NCBI RefSeq assembly: GCF_021390515.1 | Contig: NZ_JAJUXI010000002.1 | Location: forward strand, 124,001 to 188,000 | DNA length: 64,000 nucleotides | Reading direction: 5' to 3' | Source: Dyadobacter sp. CY326 | GTDB taxonomy: Bacteria > Bacteroidota > Bacteroidia > Cytophagales > Spirosomataceae | Shown: positions 54,043 to 62,473 of the stretch, piece after piece | How positions within the stretch are numbered: position 1 is the stretch's first letter | Layout: every line of letters starts with the position of its first letter | Translations under genes and position numbers: made by a program | The notes under the pieces: model-generated | Databases searched by the model: none | Told to the model about the DNA's origin: nothing | The model's input: only the letters and a program-made list of their open reading frames with translations

Positions 54043-55887
54043 CTATTTCCCTGTTTTCCTCAATCTATATAACGTTTCCACCAGCACATCGACTTCGGAT
54101 GTTGTGTTGTAAAAAGCAAGCGAAGGACGAACGGTCGTTTCTACACCAAATCGGCGCAAAATCGGCTGCGCACAATGGTGCCCCGAGCGCACTGCAATTC
54201 CTTCCTTGTTTAACACTTCTCCGACTTCCTCTGTTTTATAACCTTCAAAAACAAACGACATGACCGATGCTTTGTCGGGCGCCGTGCCAATTAAACGAAG
54301 GCCGGGGATGTTTTTGAGCAGACCCGTTGCGTATTGCAGCAAATGATGTTCGTAATCGTGAATGGCGTCAATGCCAATTTTATTGACATAATCAATGGCA
54401 GCGCCAAGGCCAACGGCATCGGCAATGTTTCCCGTTCCCGCTTCAAAACGGTTGGGCGCATTGTGAAAACGCGTATGCTCGAAAGTCACATCCTCGATCA
54501 TGTTTCCTCCGCCCTGCCACGTCTGAGTCTGATTCAGCAAGTCCTCTTTTCCATAAAGCACGCCAATGCCCGTTGGTCCAAAAACCTTGTGTCCTGAAAA
54601 AACAAACCAATCAGCATTCAGGCTTTGCACATCCGAGCGCAAATGCGAGACGGATTGCGCGCCATCCACCAACACTTTCGCTCCGGCAGCATGGGCCATT
54701 TCCACGATCTGTTTGGCGGGCGTAACCGTTCCCAATGCATTCGAAACCTGCGTGAAAGAAACCAGCTTTGTTCTGGAATTGAGCAGCTTTGCGTATTCAT
54801 GCAGGATAATCTGACCGTCATTATCGACAGGAATAACCCGAATTTTCAAGCCTTTCTTGTCCGCAAGCTGCTGCCAGGGAACAATGTTGGCGTGATGTTC
54901 CAAGTTACTGACAATGATCTCATCGCCTGCAAAAAGGTTCTCATCTCCCCAGCTTTTGGCCACCAGGTTAATTGCTTCCGTTGCGCCCCGAACAAAAATG
55001 ATTTCATTTACGGAACGAGCATTCAAGAATGCACGAACTTTTTCACGCGCACTTTCATAGGCATCCGTGGCGCGTGCAGCAAGCTCGTGCGCAGCGCGGT
55101 GAATGTTTGAATTTTCGTGTTGGTAAAAATATGCAATGCGGTCAATAACGGACTGCGGCTTTTGTGTCGTAGCCGCATTGTCTAGCCAAATCAGCGGTTT
55201 GCCATTCACTTTTTCACCCAAAATCGGGAAGTCTTTCCGAACCTGATTTACATCAAATGATTGGCTTAATGTCCTGCCATCAAAATGCGGGAAAGTGCTG
55301 CCTGCAAACTGCGAACTCTTGACCGCGTTTTCTCCAAACGGATCATTGCCGCGAAATCCGGCTCCTGACAGGAAATAGTAACCTGCGCTTTCCAAGCCTC
55401 CACCCTGGGGAAGCTGAGGCGTGCTTTTGAATGTTGTTAATGAAGCCCAAAGCTTGTTAACGTCCGGTTCAAAAGCCGTATCTGCTGAAAATGGAAAAGA
55501 CGACGCATATCCGGGTCCATTCAAGATCACCGAAGGCGAAACGCCACTTGCAGTTGGCGACACCGGAGTTGTCCCGTGAGCTGGCTGACCGATTATCGGC
55601 GCGCTTTGGCGTGGAAAATGCGGGTCCAGCAAACTTGTCTGCGGATCATTGACGTCAAATCCCTGTCTGTTACTGTTATTGAAAACCTGAGGAATGCGGT
55701 CATGAACGAGGTTAAGCGAGCTTTTCAACCTGGGATGATCGTCCAGGTCGGGTGAAAAATTGGCGCTTGGAACTTCATTGGGAAGCAATGCAAAAAGTTC
55801 GTTTGCCAGCTTCTCAATCTCATGCACATCGGGCAAGCCCGCAATCTGATCCGCATTGGAATGCGGAAGATTAATATCTGTACTCAT
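54043..55887 (-). CDS. Encapsulin cargo cysteine desulfurase (SufS-like) with N-terminal encapsulation domain
   Basis: 614 residues from ATG 55887, 17 bases inside the end of the shell gene; an upstream in-frame ATG (55929) is deeper in it. The N-terminal ~205 residues are low-complexity, Pro/Ser/Asn/Gly-rich and probably disordered, with conserved-looking pieces such as AGLPDVHEIEKLANELFALL and TSLLDPHFPRQSAPIIGQPA. This is the extension used to load Family 2A encapsulins. The SufS core begins near 210 (FPILGEKVNGKPLIWLDNAA). The PLP Lys is in FVFSGHKVFGPTGIGVLYG near 431 and the catalytic Cys in VRSGHHCAQPILRRFG near 573. It releases sulfur from cysteine inside the shell. Confidence 0.93.
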   Translation of the reverse strand: MSTDINLPHSNADQIAGLPDVHEIEKLANELFALLPNEVPSANFSPDLDDHPRLKSSLNLVHDRIPQVFNNSNRQGFDVNDPQTSLLDPHFPRQSAPIIGQPAHGTTPVSPTASGVSPSVILNGPGYASSFPFSADTAFEPDVNKLWASLTTFKSTPQLPQGGGLESAGYYFLSGAGFRGNDPFGENAVKSSQFAGSTFPHFDGRTLSQSFDVNQVRKDFPILGEKVNGKPLIWLDNAATTQKPQSVIDRIAYFYQHENSNIHRAAHELAARATDAYESAREKVRAFLNARSVNEIIFVRGATEAINLVAKSWGDENLFAGDEIIVSNLEHHANIVPWQQLADKKGLKIRVIPVDNDGQIILHEYAKLLNSRTKLVSFTQVSNALGTVTPAKQIVEMAHAAGAKVLVDGAQSVSHLRSDVQSLNADWFVFSGHKVFGPTGIGVLYGKEDLLNQTQTWQGGGNMIEDVTFEHTRFHNAPNRFEAGTGNIADAVGLGAAIDYVNKIGIDAIHDYEHHLLQYATGLLKNIPGLRLIGTAPDKASVMSFVFEGYKTEEVGEVLNKEGIAVRSGHHCAQPILRRFGVETTVRPSLAFYNTTSEVDVLVETLYRLRKTGK

Positions 55888-56791
55888 GGTAATTTCCGAT
55901 TTCGACATCATCCAGAACTGCAATTGCATCGTCTACCAACACCGCGAGCGAGCAGTAAAGTGAAACCAGATAAGAGGCGATCGCCTTATCATTAATCCCC
56001 ATAAAACGGACAGACAAACCGGGAGACTGCTCACCCGGCAAGCCTGGCTGATAAAGCCCAACCACGCCCTGGCGACTTTCACCTGTGCGCAGCAACAAGA
56101 TTTTTGTTTTGCCGTCTTCGATTGGCAATTTATCCGAAGGGAAAAGCGGAATGCCTCTCCACGTGAGGAACTGAGAACCAAAAAATGAGGCTGTCGGAGG
56201 TGGAACGCCTTTGCGTGTGCACTCGCGACCGAAAGCGGCAATCGCTTTTGGGTGCAAAAGGAAAAATCCAGGCTCTTTCCACACTTTGGAAATCAATTCG
56301 TCCAAATCATCCGGCGTAGGCGCGCCGGTGCGTGTCGAAATGCGTTGTGATGGCGCAATGCTGTGCAGCAGACCGTATTCCTGATTATTGATCAATTCGC
56401 TTTCCTGACGTTCCTTAATGCTTTCAATGGTGAGGCGAAGCTGTTCACTGATCTGGTTGTAAGGCTTGCTGTACAAATCCGAAACACGCGTGTGCACATC
56501 CAGCACGGTGTTAACTGCGGTCAGGTTGTATTCGCGTGGATTTTCAACGTAATCAATGAATGTATGCGGCAATTCCCGCTCGTCTCTTCTGGAACAATCC
56601 ACTTCTGCCACACTGCCATCTTTCACTTTGTTGAGACGATACACGCCAGATTCAACCGGGATCCAGTTGAGTAAATGCGTAAGCCAGCGCGGTGTGATGG
56701 AGACCATCTGCGGCACAGTCCGCGTTGCAATAGCCAGCTGCCTGGCTGCTACATCGCCCAGCGCAGTTTGTTGTAAATTCTGATTTGCCAT
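55871..56791 (-). CDS. Family 2A encapsulin shell protein (SrpI-like)
   Basis: 306 residues with an HK97-type capsid fold by family. Diagnostic Family 2A sequence: TALGDVAARQLAIATRTVPQ at the N-terminal arm, ITPRWLTHLLNWIPVESGVY, FFLLHPKAIAAFGRECTRKG in the P-domain, and QFLTWRGIPLFPSDKLPI near 220. The insertion domain typical of Family 2B (cNMP-binding) is absent. Subunits assemble into a ~25 nm icosahedral shell enclosing the desulfurase. Its stop codon overlaps the cargo start by 17 bases (GGAAATTACCATGAGT), so shell and cargo are translationally linked. In known systems expression rises under sulfur limitation. Confidence 0.93.
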   Translation of the reverse strand: MANQNLQQTALGDVAARQLAIATRTVPQMVSITPRWLTHLLNWIPVESGVYRLNKVKDGSVAEVDCSRRDERELPHTFIDYVENPREYNLTAVNTVLDVHTRVSDLYSKPYNQISEQLRLTIESIKERQESELINNQEYGLLHSIAPSQRISTRTGAPTPDDLDELISKVWKEPGFFLLHPKAIAAFGRECTRKGVPPPTASFFGSQFLTWRGIPLFPSDKLPIEDGKTKILLLRTGESRQGVVGLYQPGLPGEQSPGLSVRFMGINDKAIASYLVSLYCSLAVLVDDAIAVLDDVEIGNYHEYRY

Positions 56792-57094
56792 TTGTTTATT
56801 TTCTTGATTAGGGATTGATATGCCGGTTTCCCGAACGCCGTTGGCCGAAACGCTGGTCGCCAGGCAATTTTATGGTGAACATACTTCAATTTAGACCCTG
56901 TGATTTCATAAATCGAGCACTTTACCACTTGAAGGATCCGTAATAACCTCAATCCATTAATCTATCGATAAAATATAGCGATCTGGATTGTCCTGTTTGC
57001 AGCCTTTAAATGCCACTAAAATACAGTTTTTTCCAGACAAGCTTTTCAGTAAAAATTAAACGAGACACTGGGTATTTTACCTGACCAAAAACGC
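56792..57094. other. Upstream region of the encapsulin operon
   Basis: The 353-base gap 56792-57144 holds the control region of the encapsulin operon and, at its far end, the terminator of the basic-protein gene. No open frame or RNA gene is seen. There is a partly self-complementary stretch CGAACGCCGTTGGCCGAAAC (56831-56850). No full -7 box was identified, so the promoter is unassigned. Confidence 0.4.
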
Positions 57095-57125
57095 AGAAAA
57101 CCTGACTCGTGGAGCCAGGTTTTCT
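57095..57125 (-). terminator. Terminator of the basic secreted-protein gene
   Basis: AGAAAACCTG (57095-57104) pairs with CAGGTTTTCT (57116-57125); inside it CTC and GAG add three pairs. Reading the minus strand, GCGTTTTTGG follows. It lies 20 bases past the stop at 57145, fitting a terminator for that gene. Confidence 0.75.
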
Positions 57126-57144
57126 ACATTAATGCTACAACCCG

Positions 57145-57633
57145 TTATTTGCGGAGTTGTGTCTTTTGGTTGTGTTTGTTCTCCTGGTTTTCGTAATTAC
57201 CAGTTTTGCCAGTGCGGTTTTTGGTGTTCCTTGCCGCTGACCCGCTGCCTTTTTTCACGGTCGTATCCGGTTCCGTCATATTTTTCTTGCGAGCCGCCAA
57301 AGCTTTTTTCGAATTGAGCATTGACTTTTCGTTATCTGCATCGGAATAGCGCCCAACATCGTTCGCATTCTTTTTGGAAGCTCCACCCGGCCGCGTGCTG
57401 CCATCATCCACAGCGCTCTTCTGAGCCTGCTGGCTTCGGGTATCGAGTTGCCCGCTGTTGCCAGACTGCGCGGTTCCGTTTGGATTCTTCTTGCCGCCCG
57501 CCTGACTCCCCTGCGCCTGTTTTCCCGCGGTAACAGATTGATCTTTGGTGCTCGATGCCGCCGGAACCTGCGCATATGACGCCGTCGCTATTCCACAAAG
57601 AATCGCAAAAGCAAATATCACTGACTTTTTCAT
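57145..57633 (-). CDS. Secreted, low-complexity basic protein, unknown
   Basis: 162 residues with a signal peptide (cleavage near ASYAQ, residue 22). The mature part is low in hydrophobic residues and rich in Gly, Ser, Gln, Asn, Lys, probably disordered (KDQSVTAGKQAQGSQAGGKK; GSGSAARNTKNRTGKTGNYE), strongly basic in the second half. No domain is recognised. It has its own terminator. It may be an envelope- or surface-associated protein, and its composition resembles short secreted Bacteroidota proteins. Confidence 0.65.
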   Translation of the reverse strand: MKKSVIFAFAILCGIATASYAQVPAASSTKDQSVTAGKQAQGSQAGGKKNPNGTAQSGNSGQLDTRSQQAQKSAVDDGSTRPGGASKKNANDVGRYSDADNEKSMLNSKKALAARKKNMTEPDTTVKKGSGSAARNTKNRTGKTGNYENQENKHNQKTQLRK

Positions 57634-57722
57634 AATATGGTTTTAAGTTGATGCGGATTATTAGACAAATTTGATGGCAATGTTATAAAATTATGCCAAC
57701 GAAATTTGCCGCACCGACAATC

Positions 57723-58220
57723 TTAATCCAACTTCCTACGATTGGCGTAAAACTGCTTTTCGTTGAAATGTTCGTGGTCGTAGAAGCCTTCCGGATGGCT
57801 TTGGTAAGTGTCGGCTCCTGCGGCCAATGCGGCGGCGAGGCCAGTGAAGGTGTTTCGTATTTTTGATTCAAATTGCACCGTAATCTCCTCCTTTTCGTAG
57901 GCGGGAAGCAAGTTCAGGCGGGTTGCCGTCAGGTCGCCCAAAATGACGTCGTCATCCGCTTCGTGAAGTGTTGCGAGCCCAATGGGCACCAACACAACTT
58001 TTTCTTCAATGTCCAATTCGTTGTCGTCCAGGTCCACAACCAAATAGCGCACTTTTCGTGATTCTTTGTCAAAAATCAGCTCTTCAACTTCTCCCAGATA
58101 GTTACCGTTCGTATCCTTCACATCCCAGCCTTTAATGTTAGGCTGGCCATCGGCTATTTCAAAATCGCTGCTTCCCAATTTTTCCAATCGGTCGTTGGCA
58201 TTGCTTTCATTTATGTCCAT
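57723..58220 (-). CDS. PRC-barrel domain protein
   Basis: 165 residues. The PRC-barrel (~30-105) shows IKGWDVKDTNGNYLGEVEEL and KVRYLVVDLDDNELDIEEKV, then VLVPIGLATLHEADDDVILG. The C-terminal part has a linker (EITVQFESKIRNTFTG) and ends with YDHEHFNEKQFYANRRKLD. PRC-barrels bind proteins or RNA; stand-alone ones in Bacteroidota are frequently stress-linked. No signal peptide. The OmpA-like gene lies 32 bases upstream on the same strand, so the two likely form a unit. Confidence 0.85.
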   Translation of the reverse strand: MDINESNANDRLEKLGSSDFEIADGQPNIKGWDVKDTNGNYLGEVEELIFDKESRKVRYLVVDLDDNELDIEEKVVLVPIGLATLHEADDDVILGDLTATRLNLLPAYEKEEITVQFESKIRNTFTGLAAALAAGADTYQSHPEGFYDHEHFNEKQFYANRRKLD

Positions 58221-58252
58221 TGCTAATTAATGTTTTAGTTGAATTTTAAAAC

Positions 58253-58888
58253 CTATTTCTGGATCCTGGCTACAATGTCCACTCTCCTGTTCATCTGCCG
58301 TCCTTCCGGCGTTGCATTGCTTGCAACCGGGCTCGATTGTCCGCGCGAATGCACCGATATTGTACTTTCTGCAATCCCCGCATTTTCCACCAACCAATGC
58401 TTGACTGCATTAGCGCGGCTCTCACCGATTTCCTTGTTCATTTTGGCGCCCCCGGTTGAGTCTGTGCTTCCATACACAGCCAAAGATGCGCCTTTGAAAC
58501 GCTTGTTTAATGATGCCGAAATCTGCTTTAACTGGCTTTCGGCGCTCGCCTGGATGGACGTGTCTCCCACTGAAAAAAGAATGTTTTCGCCGAGACCATA
58601 GATTGCATAATTGGCATTTCCCCGTACAGAAATGGATTTGTCAGTCACTTCATCATATGAAGTTTCGGATGCATTGAAATCGACATTATCCCAGTCGGAA
58701 AGTGTTGCGGCGCCTGTTATTGAGGCAGTTGTATCTCCCGTTTCGGTGCTGTCGCGGGAATTTTCAGATCCGTCTGCTGCTTTATCACAGCCTCTTACCA
58801 ACAGAATCAGCGCGATAATTACAGCGGCAATAATGAGCCAGATCCACCAGGGATTTTTCTTTTTCGGTTGTACATCTAATTCGGCCAT
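58253..58888 (-). CDS. OmpA-family peptidoglycan-binding protein
   Basis: 211 residues from ATG 58888; an upstream in-frame ATG at 58945 adds a doubtful 19 residues. One transmembrane helix (residues ~14-32, IWLIIAAVIIALILLVRGCD) anchors the protein, after which a linker leads to an OmpA domain (~90-205) with LFSVGDTSIQASAESQLKQI, AVYGSTDSTGGAKMNKEIGE and SRANAVKHWL. Conserved Asp/Arg in NRRVDIVARI bind diaminopimelate. It probably tethers the envelope to peptidoglycan. The gene pairs with a PRC-barrel gene 32 bases downstream. Confidence 0.88.
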   Translation of the reverse strand: MAELDVQPKKKNPWWIWLIIAAVIIALILLVRGCDKAADGSENSRDSTETGDTTASITGAATLSDWDNVDFNASETSYDEVTDKSISVRGNANYAIYGLGENILFSVGDTSIQASAESQLKQISASLNKRFKGASLAVYGSTDSTGGAKMNKEIGESRANAVKHWLVENAGIAESTISVHSRGQSSPVASNATPEGRQMNRRVDIVARIQK

Positions 58889-59074
58889 AGTTTTTGATGA
58901 TGTTAATGTTAGCGAAAACAGCAATTGTTGCTGCAACCCGTTCATCAGTCAAAACCATGCCAAGACGTATATTTCATGAGGTCTGCGAATTCAGGACCAG
59001 TCGTGAAGAAATGGCGTTATAGCGCTGATTTGAATGCACCGTTGGTGATGACCAGAAAGAAGGCTGAATGTCAC

Positions 59075-59719
59075 CTACCTATTGCGCTTCTTGAAATCAG
59101 GCAGATCTTTCGGACGCGCGTAGGGAAACTGCGCGATCTTGTCAAGCTTGTAATATGTGTTGAGCCCGGAAATGCCGACATCGTTCGCAACGCTCAGATC
59201 AATCTGTCCGTTTTCATCAATTGAATCATCCGGAATGAGTGCATGTTCGACTTCCCCAATGATCAGAACGGTTCCATTGAGCTCGATGGGGATGGTTTGA
59301 ATGAGTTTCATCCCGAGTTTCAATGTGCTTTCCTTTACAAATGGTGCTGAGAAATCATCGATGTAATCTTCTGTCAATGCACATTTTTCAAACTCGGATT
59401 CCGCTCTCTCAAACTTCGCGGACGTGTAATGTGCCTGTTCGACAAACGAATCGTGAATGTGATTAATGGTGTAAAAACCTGTTTCCAGAATGTTGTCATA
59501 GGTGTGCTGCCCCGCTTCGCGATCCGGTCTTATGATAAAACCGATGAGCGCAGGATTGCTGCCCAAGTGGATAACCGAACTGAAAATTGCGAGATTAGTC
59601 TTCCCGTCTGCTGAGATTGTGCCTACCAAATTTGCAGGTTTGATCCCTGTTATCGAATTAATGATATTCAAACGTTTTATACGTTCCGTGTCTTTGATAA
59701 TCTGCTTGTTAAGGTGCAT
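59075..59719 (-). CDS. Flavin reductase-family protein
   Basis: 214 residues. The flavin-binding split-barrel pattern is RLNIINSITGIKPANLVGTI, then IFSSVIHLGSNPALIGFIIR and GQHTYDNILETGFYTINHIH. Such proteins bind FMN and transfer hydride to flavin or to a partner monooxygenase. No two-component monooxygenase is near, although the Tet(X)-like enzyme lies in the same window far away. Probably a single-gene transcript. Confidence 0.85.
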   Translation of the reverse strand: MHLNKQIIKDTERIKRLNIINSITGIKPANLVGTISADGKTNLAIFSSVIHLGSNPALIGFIIRPDREAGQHTYDNILETGFYTINHIHDSFVEQAHYTSAKFERAESEFEKCALTEDYIDDFSAPFVKESTLKLGMKLIQTIPIELNGTVLIIGEVEHALIPDDSIDENGQIDLSVANDVGISGLNTYYKLDKIAQFPYARPKDLPDFKKRNR

Positions 59720-59806
59720 GGTTGTGGGTTAAATATTGGGCATAGCATTTCAACGTGCCATGGTTGGCTGCAATTTAGAAAAGAAAATGCTTTGAAATCG
59801 TGCCGG

Positions 59807-60151
59807 CTAATCTGCTGCAACAGGATCTTTATAGGTTAGCTCAGCCAGCTGATCGATCAGTTCGTCGGTTTCAGCAAGATACTGCGCCTCGTCGAGCAAG
59901 CCTTGTCTGTAAGAATGGTAAAGCATATCAAGATCAGCCTTGATCTCGCGGCGGCGCCTGGGACGTGGTGATTTTTCTTTGCGGGGAAAATGTATTTCTA
60001 TCCATTCAACAATCATGCTGCCGATGAACGCAAGCGCTCCGGCAACAATAAAAAGAAGAAGTTCAATTAGCAGCACGGCAAGATTATTTCTACTGTTTAG
60101 TCGAATGAGACCGGTTATAAATTTAATAAAACACGGCCTGTATATCAGCAA
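59807..60151 (-). CDS. Small membrane protein with charged C-terminus, unknown
   Basis: 114 residues at most; the real start may be later. One transmembrane helix (~25-48, LAVLLIELLLFIVAGALAFI) is followed by a very basic patch (FPRKEKSPRPRRRREIKADL) and a helical acidic tail (YRQGLLDEAQYLAETDELID). The tail resembles short coiled motifs seen in SHOCT-like proteins. No function is recognised. It lies 87 bases downstream of the flavin reductase stop, with no overlapping partner. Confidence 0.5.
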   Translation of the reverse strand: MLIYRPCFIKFITGLIRLNSRNNLAVLLIELLLFIVAGALAFIGSMIVEWIEIHFPRKEKSPRPRRRREIKADLDMLYHSYRQGLLDEAQYLAETDELIDQLAELTYKDPVAAD

Positions 60152-60231
60152 ATTACTTGCTTTTCCTGAAAGTATATCACTGCTTGCCTGCGCTTTTTTA
60201 TAAAAAATTTCTTCACCTAAACTTTTGCGTC

Positions 60232-60654
60232 ATGGGAACAAAAGAATCAACGCTGCTGTACAGATGGTTTGATCAGGTTTGGAATAAGAACGACGAAAAT
60301 GCGATCGGACTTTTAATGACTGATCATGCTGATTTTCAAGGCATCGAGACTAAAAGCGGCACAAAGGGTGCCCCTGCATTCAAGCTGTTTTTTCAGGATT
60401 TCACAACGCAATTTCACAATATCCACATTGAAGTCGAAGAAGTTATCTCTGAGGGTGAAATGGAAGCCGCCAGGACGGTCATCACGGCCAAGCACGCCGC
60501 CACAGGCAAGGATGTCGTTATCCCAGGCCTTTGCATGGTCAAAGTAGAATCCGGACAAATCGCCCAAGCCTGGAACAGCTACGATTTTCTTTCAATGCAT
60601 CAGCAGTTGGGTGGCAAGCTTGTGTCGGCAACCGACAGTCAGTTCCAGCAATGA
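60232..60654 (+). CDS. SnoaL-like / ester-cyclase-fold protein
   Basis: 140 residues from ATG 60232; an earlier in-frame ATG at 60157 gives unlikely extra residues. The NTF2/SnoaL cone fold is suggested by TLLYRWFDQVWNKNDENAIG, then AFKLFFQDFTTQFHNIHIEV and the C-terminal WNSYDFLSMHQQLG. Such small proteins include polyketide cyclases and unknown proteins with the same fold. It stands alone on the plus strand between minus-strand genes, 24 bases from the convergent sulfatase end. Confidence 0.75.
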   Translation: MGTKESTLLYRWFDQVWNKNDENAIGLLMTDHADFQGIETKSGTKGAPAFKLFFQDFTTQFHNIHIEVEEVISEGEMEAARTVITAKHAATGKDVVIPGLCMVKVESGQIAQAWNSYDFLSMHQQLGGKLVSATDSQFQQ

Positions 60655-60678
60655 TAAAACCGCCTTGCAGAAGTTACA

Positions 60679-62463
60679 TTACTCGATCAAAATCAACTCA
60701 ACTGCCTGGATATCTGCGAAGGTTTGGCCTTGTAAATGGGTTGGCGTTAATGTTAGTTTGCCCTGGCCTTTTTGAAGTTGCAATGTGCCTAGTTGCAGCG
60801 TTTTGAACTCTTTTTCGTAGGATTCGCCTTTGCGGTCTACACGGTCGGGACTTGAAATTAGCGGCGGGTCGAATGTTTCGGTGATCTTGCCAGTGATTTG
60901 GCTGTCATTGAATGCGATCGCGAATGTGTCGCCTGCGTCCGGGCTTGTGTAGCGAACATTGACCTGATATTTCCCGGTTGTGTTTATAGCTACATTCCAG
61001 GCGGCGTAGGATGCAGTGTCGTTCCAATTCGTGATCCAGGAGGAATTGGGAGCCGTGGCGCTGTAAGATAATTTGCCGTTTTTGGAACCATGCAACACGG
61101 CATCCTGTGACGGAAGGACGGTTTTGGGAAACTTTTTGTAGCCAACTGGCAGCCACCGCACGGTGTCAATGCTAGCTGTCATTTCCTGTTGCCACTTTTC
61201 CAATGCAGCTGACAGCGTTTTGGTTAGTTGAGGATTCTGCGTTGAGAGATCCTTTTGCTGCGTCGAATCTTTGGAAAGATCATATAACGAGCCGCCGGAA
61301 AACAAGTAAGAGCCTTTTCTGACGCTACTATTTTTATTGATTGATGTGAAAAGCAACCTTTCCGGAACTTGCGCAACTTTGCCAGTCAACACTGGTCTCA
61401 GGCTGATGCCGTCTAATGGTTTCGTACCCTTCGACGGGACATTTGCAAGATCGGTCAATGTTGGTAGAAGGTCGATATACGCTGCGTTTCCTTCAATGAT
61501 TTTGCCTGGCTGAATTTTACCGGGCCAGCGAATCAGGAAAGGAACGCGCACTCCGCCTTCATCAGCCATGCTTTTACGGCCTTTCATATCACCATTCCAG
61601 CGCCATGAGTTCGGTCCGTTGTCGGTGAGGTAAATGACGATTGTGTTTTCTGCAAGTTTAAGCTGGTCGAGCTTGCTGAGAATGCGGCCAACATTGTCAT
61701 CAATATTTTCACACATGGCGAGGGCGGAAATGGTCACTTCAAGTTCTTCCGCACTTTTATCACGACTAAATTGACTAATCCCTCTTGCCTTCACGCGATC
61801 ATAATAGGCATCCGGGACCTGAAATGGCGAATGCGGCGCATTGTAAGGAATGTAGCATACAAACGGCTGCGCCTTGTTTTTTTCAATAAAATCAATGGCC
61901 TTATCCGTCAAATCGTCCGTGATATAACCTTTACTCCGCACGCGTTCGCCATTGTGGTCAAGCCTGGTGTTGAAATAATTGGCATAATGACCGCTCAGAA
62001 AACCATAAAACTCATCGAATCCGCGGCCGTTGGGATGATATGGATATTGGCTCCCATTGTGCCATTTCCCAAAAGCGCCCGTCGCATAACCAGCCTTCTT
62101 GAACAAATCGGCCAATGTCACTTCGTCCAGATTCATAAACTCCCTTGAATTGGAAACGCCCCAAACCCCGGAGCGATAATGATAGCGCCCGGTTAGCAAT
62201 CCGGCCCGGGTGGGCGCGCACAATGGCGCCACGTAAAACCGCGAAAACCGTGCACCTTCCTTTCCGATCTTGTCAATGTTCGGCGTTCGCACATTCTTGT
62301 TTCCGTTAATGCTCAGGTCGCCCCAACCCTGGTCGTCGGCAAGGATGAGCACAATATTTGGCCGCGATTGCGCATTCGTATCAAAGTGAAAAGCTGGCAG
62401 TGAAAGCAGCAGGAAAACGGCGATTAAGGCTCGTTTATAAAGATTATGAGGCATTCCAGACAA
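60679..62463 (-). CDS. Secreted sulfatase (S1 family, arylsulfatase-like)
   Basis: 594 residues; ATG 62463 or 62454. Signal peptide (~1-31). N-terminal metal-binding IVLILADDQGWGDLS, then the formylglycine signature LCAPTRAGLLTGR with Cys82 converted by a maturase. Further active-site pieces are KWHNGSQYPYH and YLTDNGPNSWRW. After the core (~residue 450) is a beta-sandwich-like extension (NTTGKYQVNVRYTSPDAGDT) that may bind glycan. It removes sulfate from sulfated glycans or small esters. It ends the minus-strand pair of sulfatases; the other begins upstream with a 10-base gap. Confidence 0.92.
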   Translation of the reverse strand: MSGMPHNLYKRALIAVFLLLSLPAFHFDTNAQSRPNIVLILADDQGWGDLSINGNKNVRTPNIDKIGKEGARFSRFYVAPLCAPTRAGLLTGRYHYRSGVWGVSNSREFMNLDEVTLADLFKKAGYATGAFGKWHNGSQYPYHPNGRGFDEFYGFLSGHYANYFNTRLDHNGERVRSKGYITDDLTDKAIDFIEKNKAQPFVCYIPYNAPHSPFQVPDAYYDRVKARGISQFSRDKSAEELEVTISALAMCENIDDNVGRILSKLDQLKLAENTIVIYLTDNGPNSWRWNGDMKGRKSMADEGGVRVPFLIRWPGKIQPGKIIEGNAAYIDLLPTLTDLANVPSKGTKPLDGISLRPVLTGKVAQVPERLLFTSINKNSSVRKGSYLFSGGSLYDLSKDSTQQKDLSTQNPQLTKTLSAALEKWQQEMTASIDTVRWLPVGYKKFPKTVLPSQDAVLHGSKNGKLSYSATAPNSSWITNWNDTASYAAWNVAINTTGKYQVNVRYTSPDAGDTFAIAFNDSQITGKITETFDPPLISSPDRVDRKGESYEKEFKTLQLGTLQLQKGQGKLTLTPTHLQGQTFADIQAVELILIE

Positions 62464-62473
62464 ACATTATAAG

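Noticed and set aside
57145..57633. Low-complexity basic protein as an encapsulin cargo or shell partner
   Set aside because: It has a signal peptide, its own terminator and a 353-base gap to the shell gene, so no link is supported.
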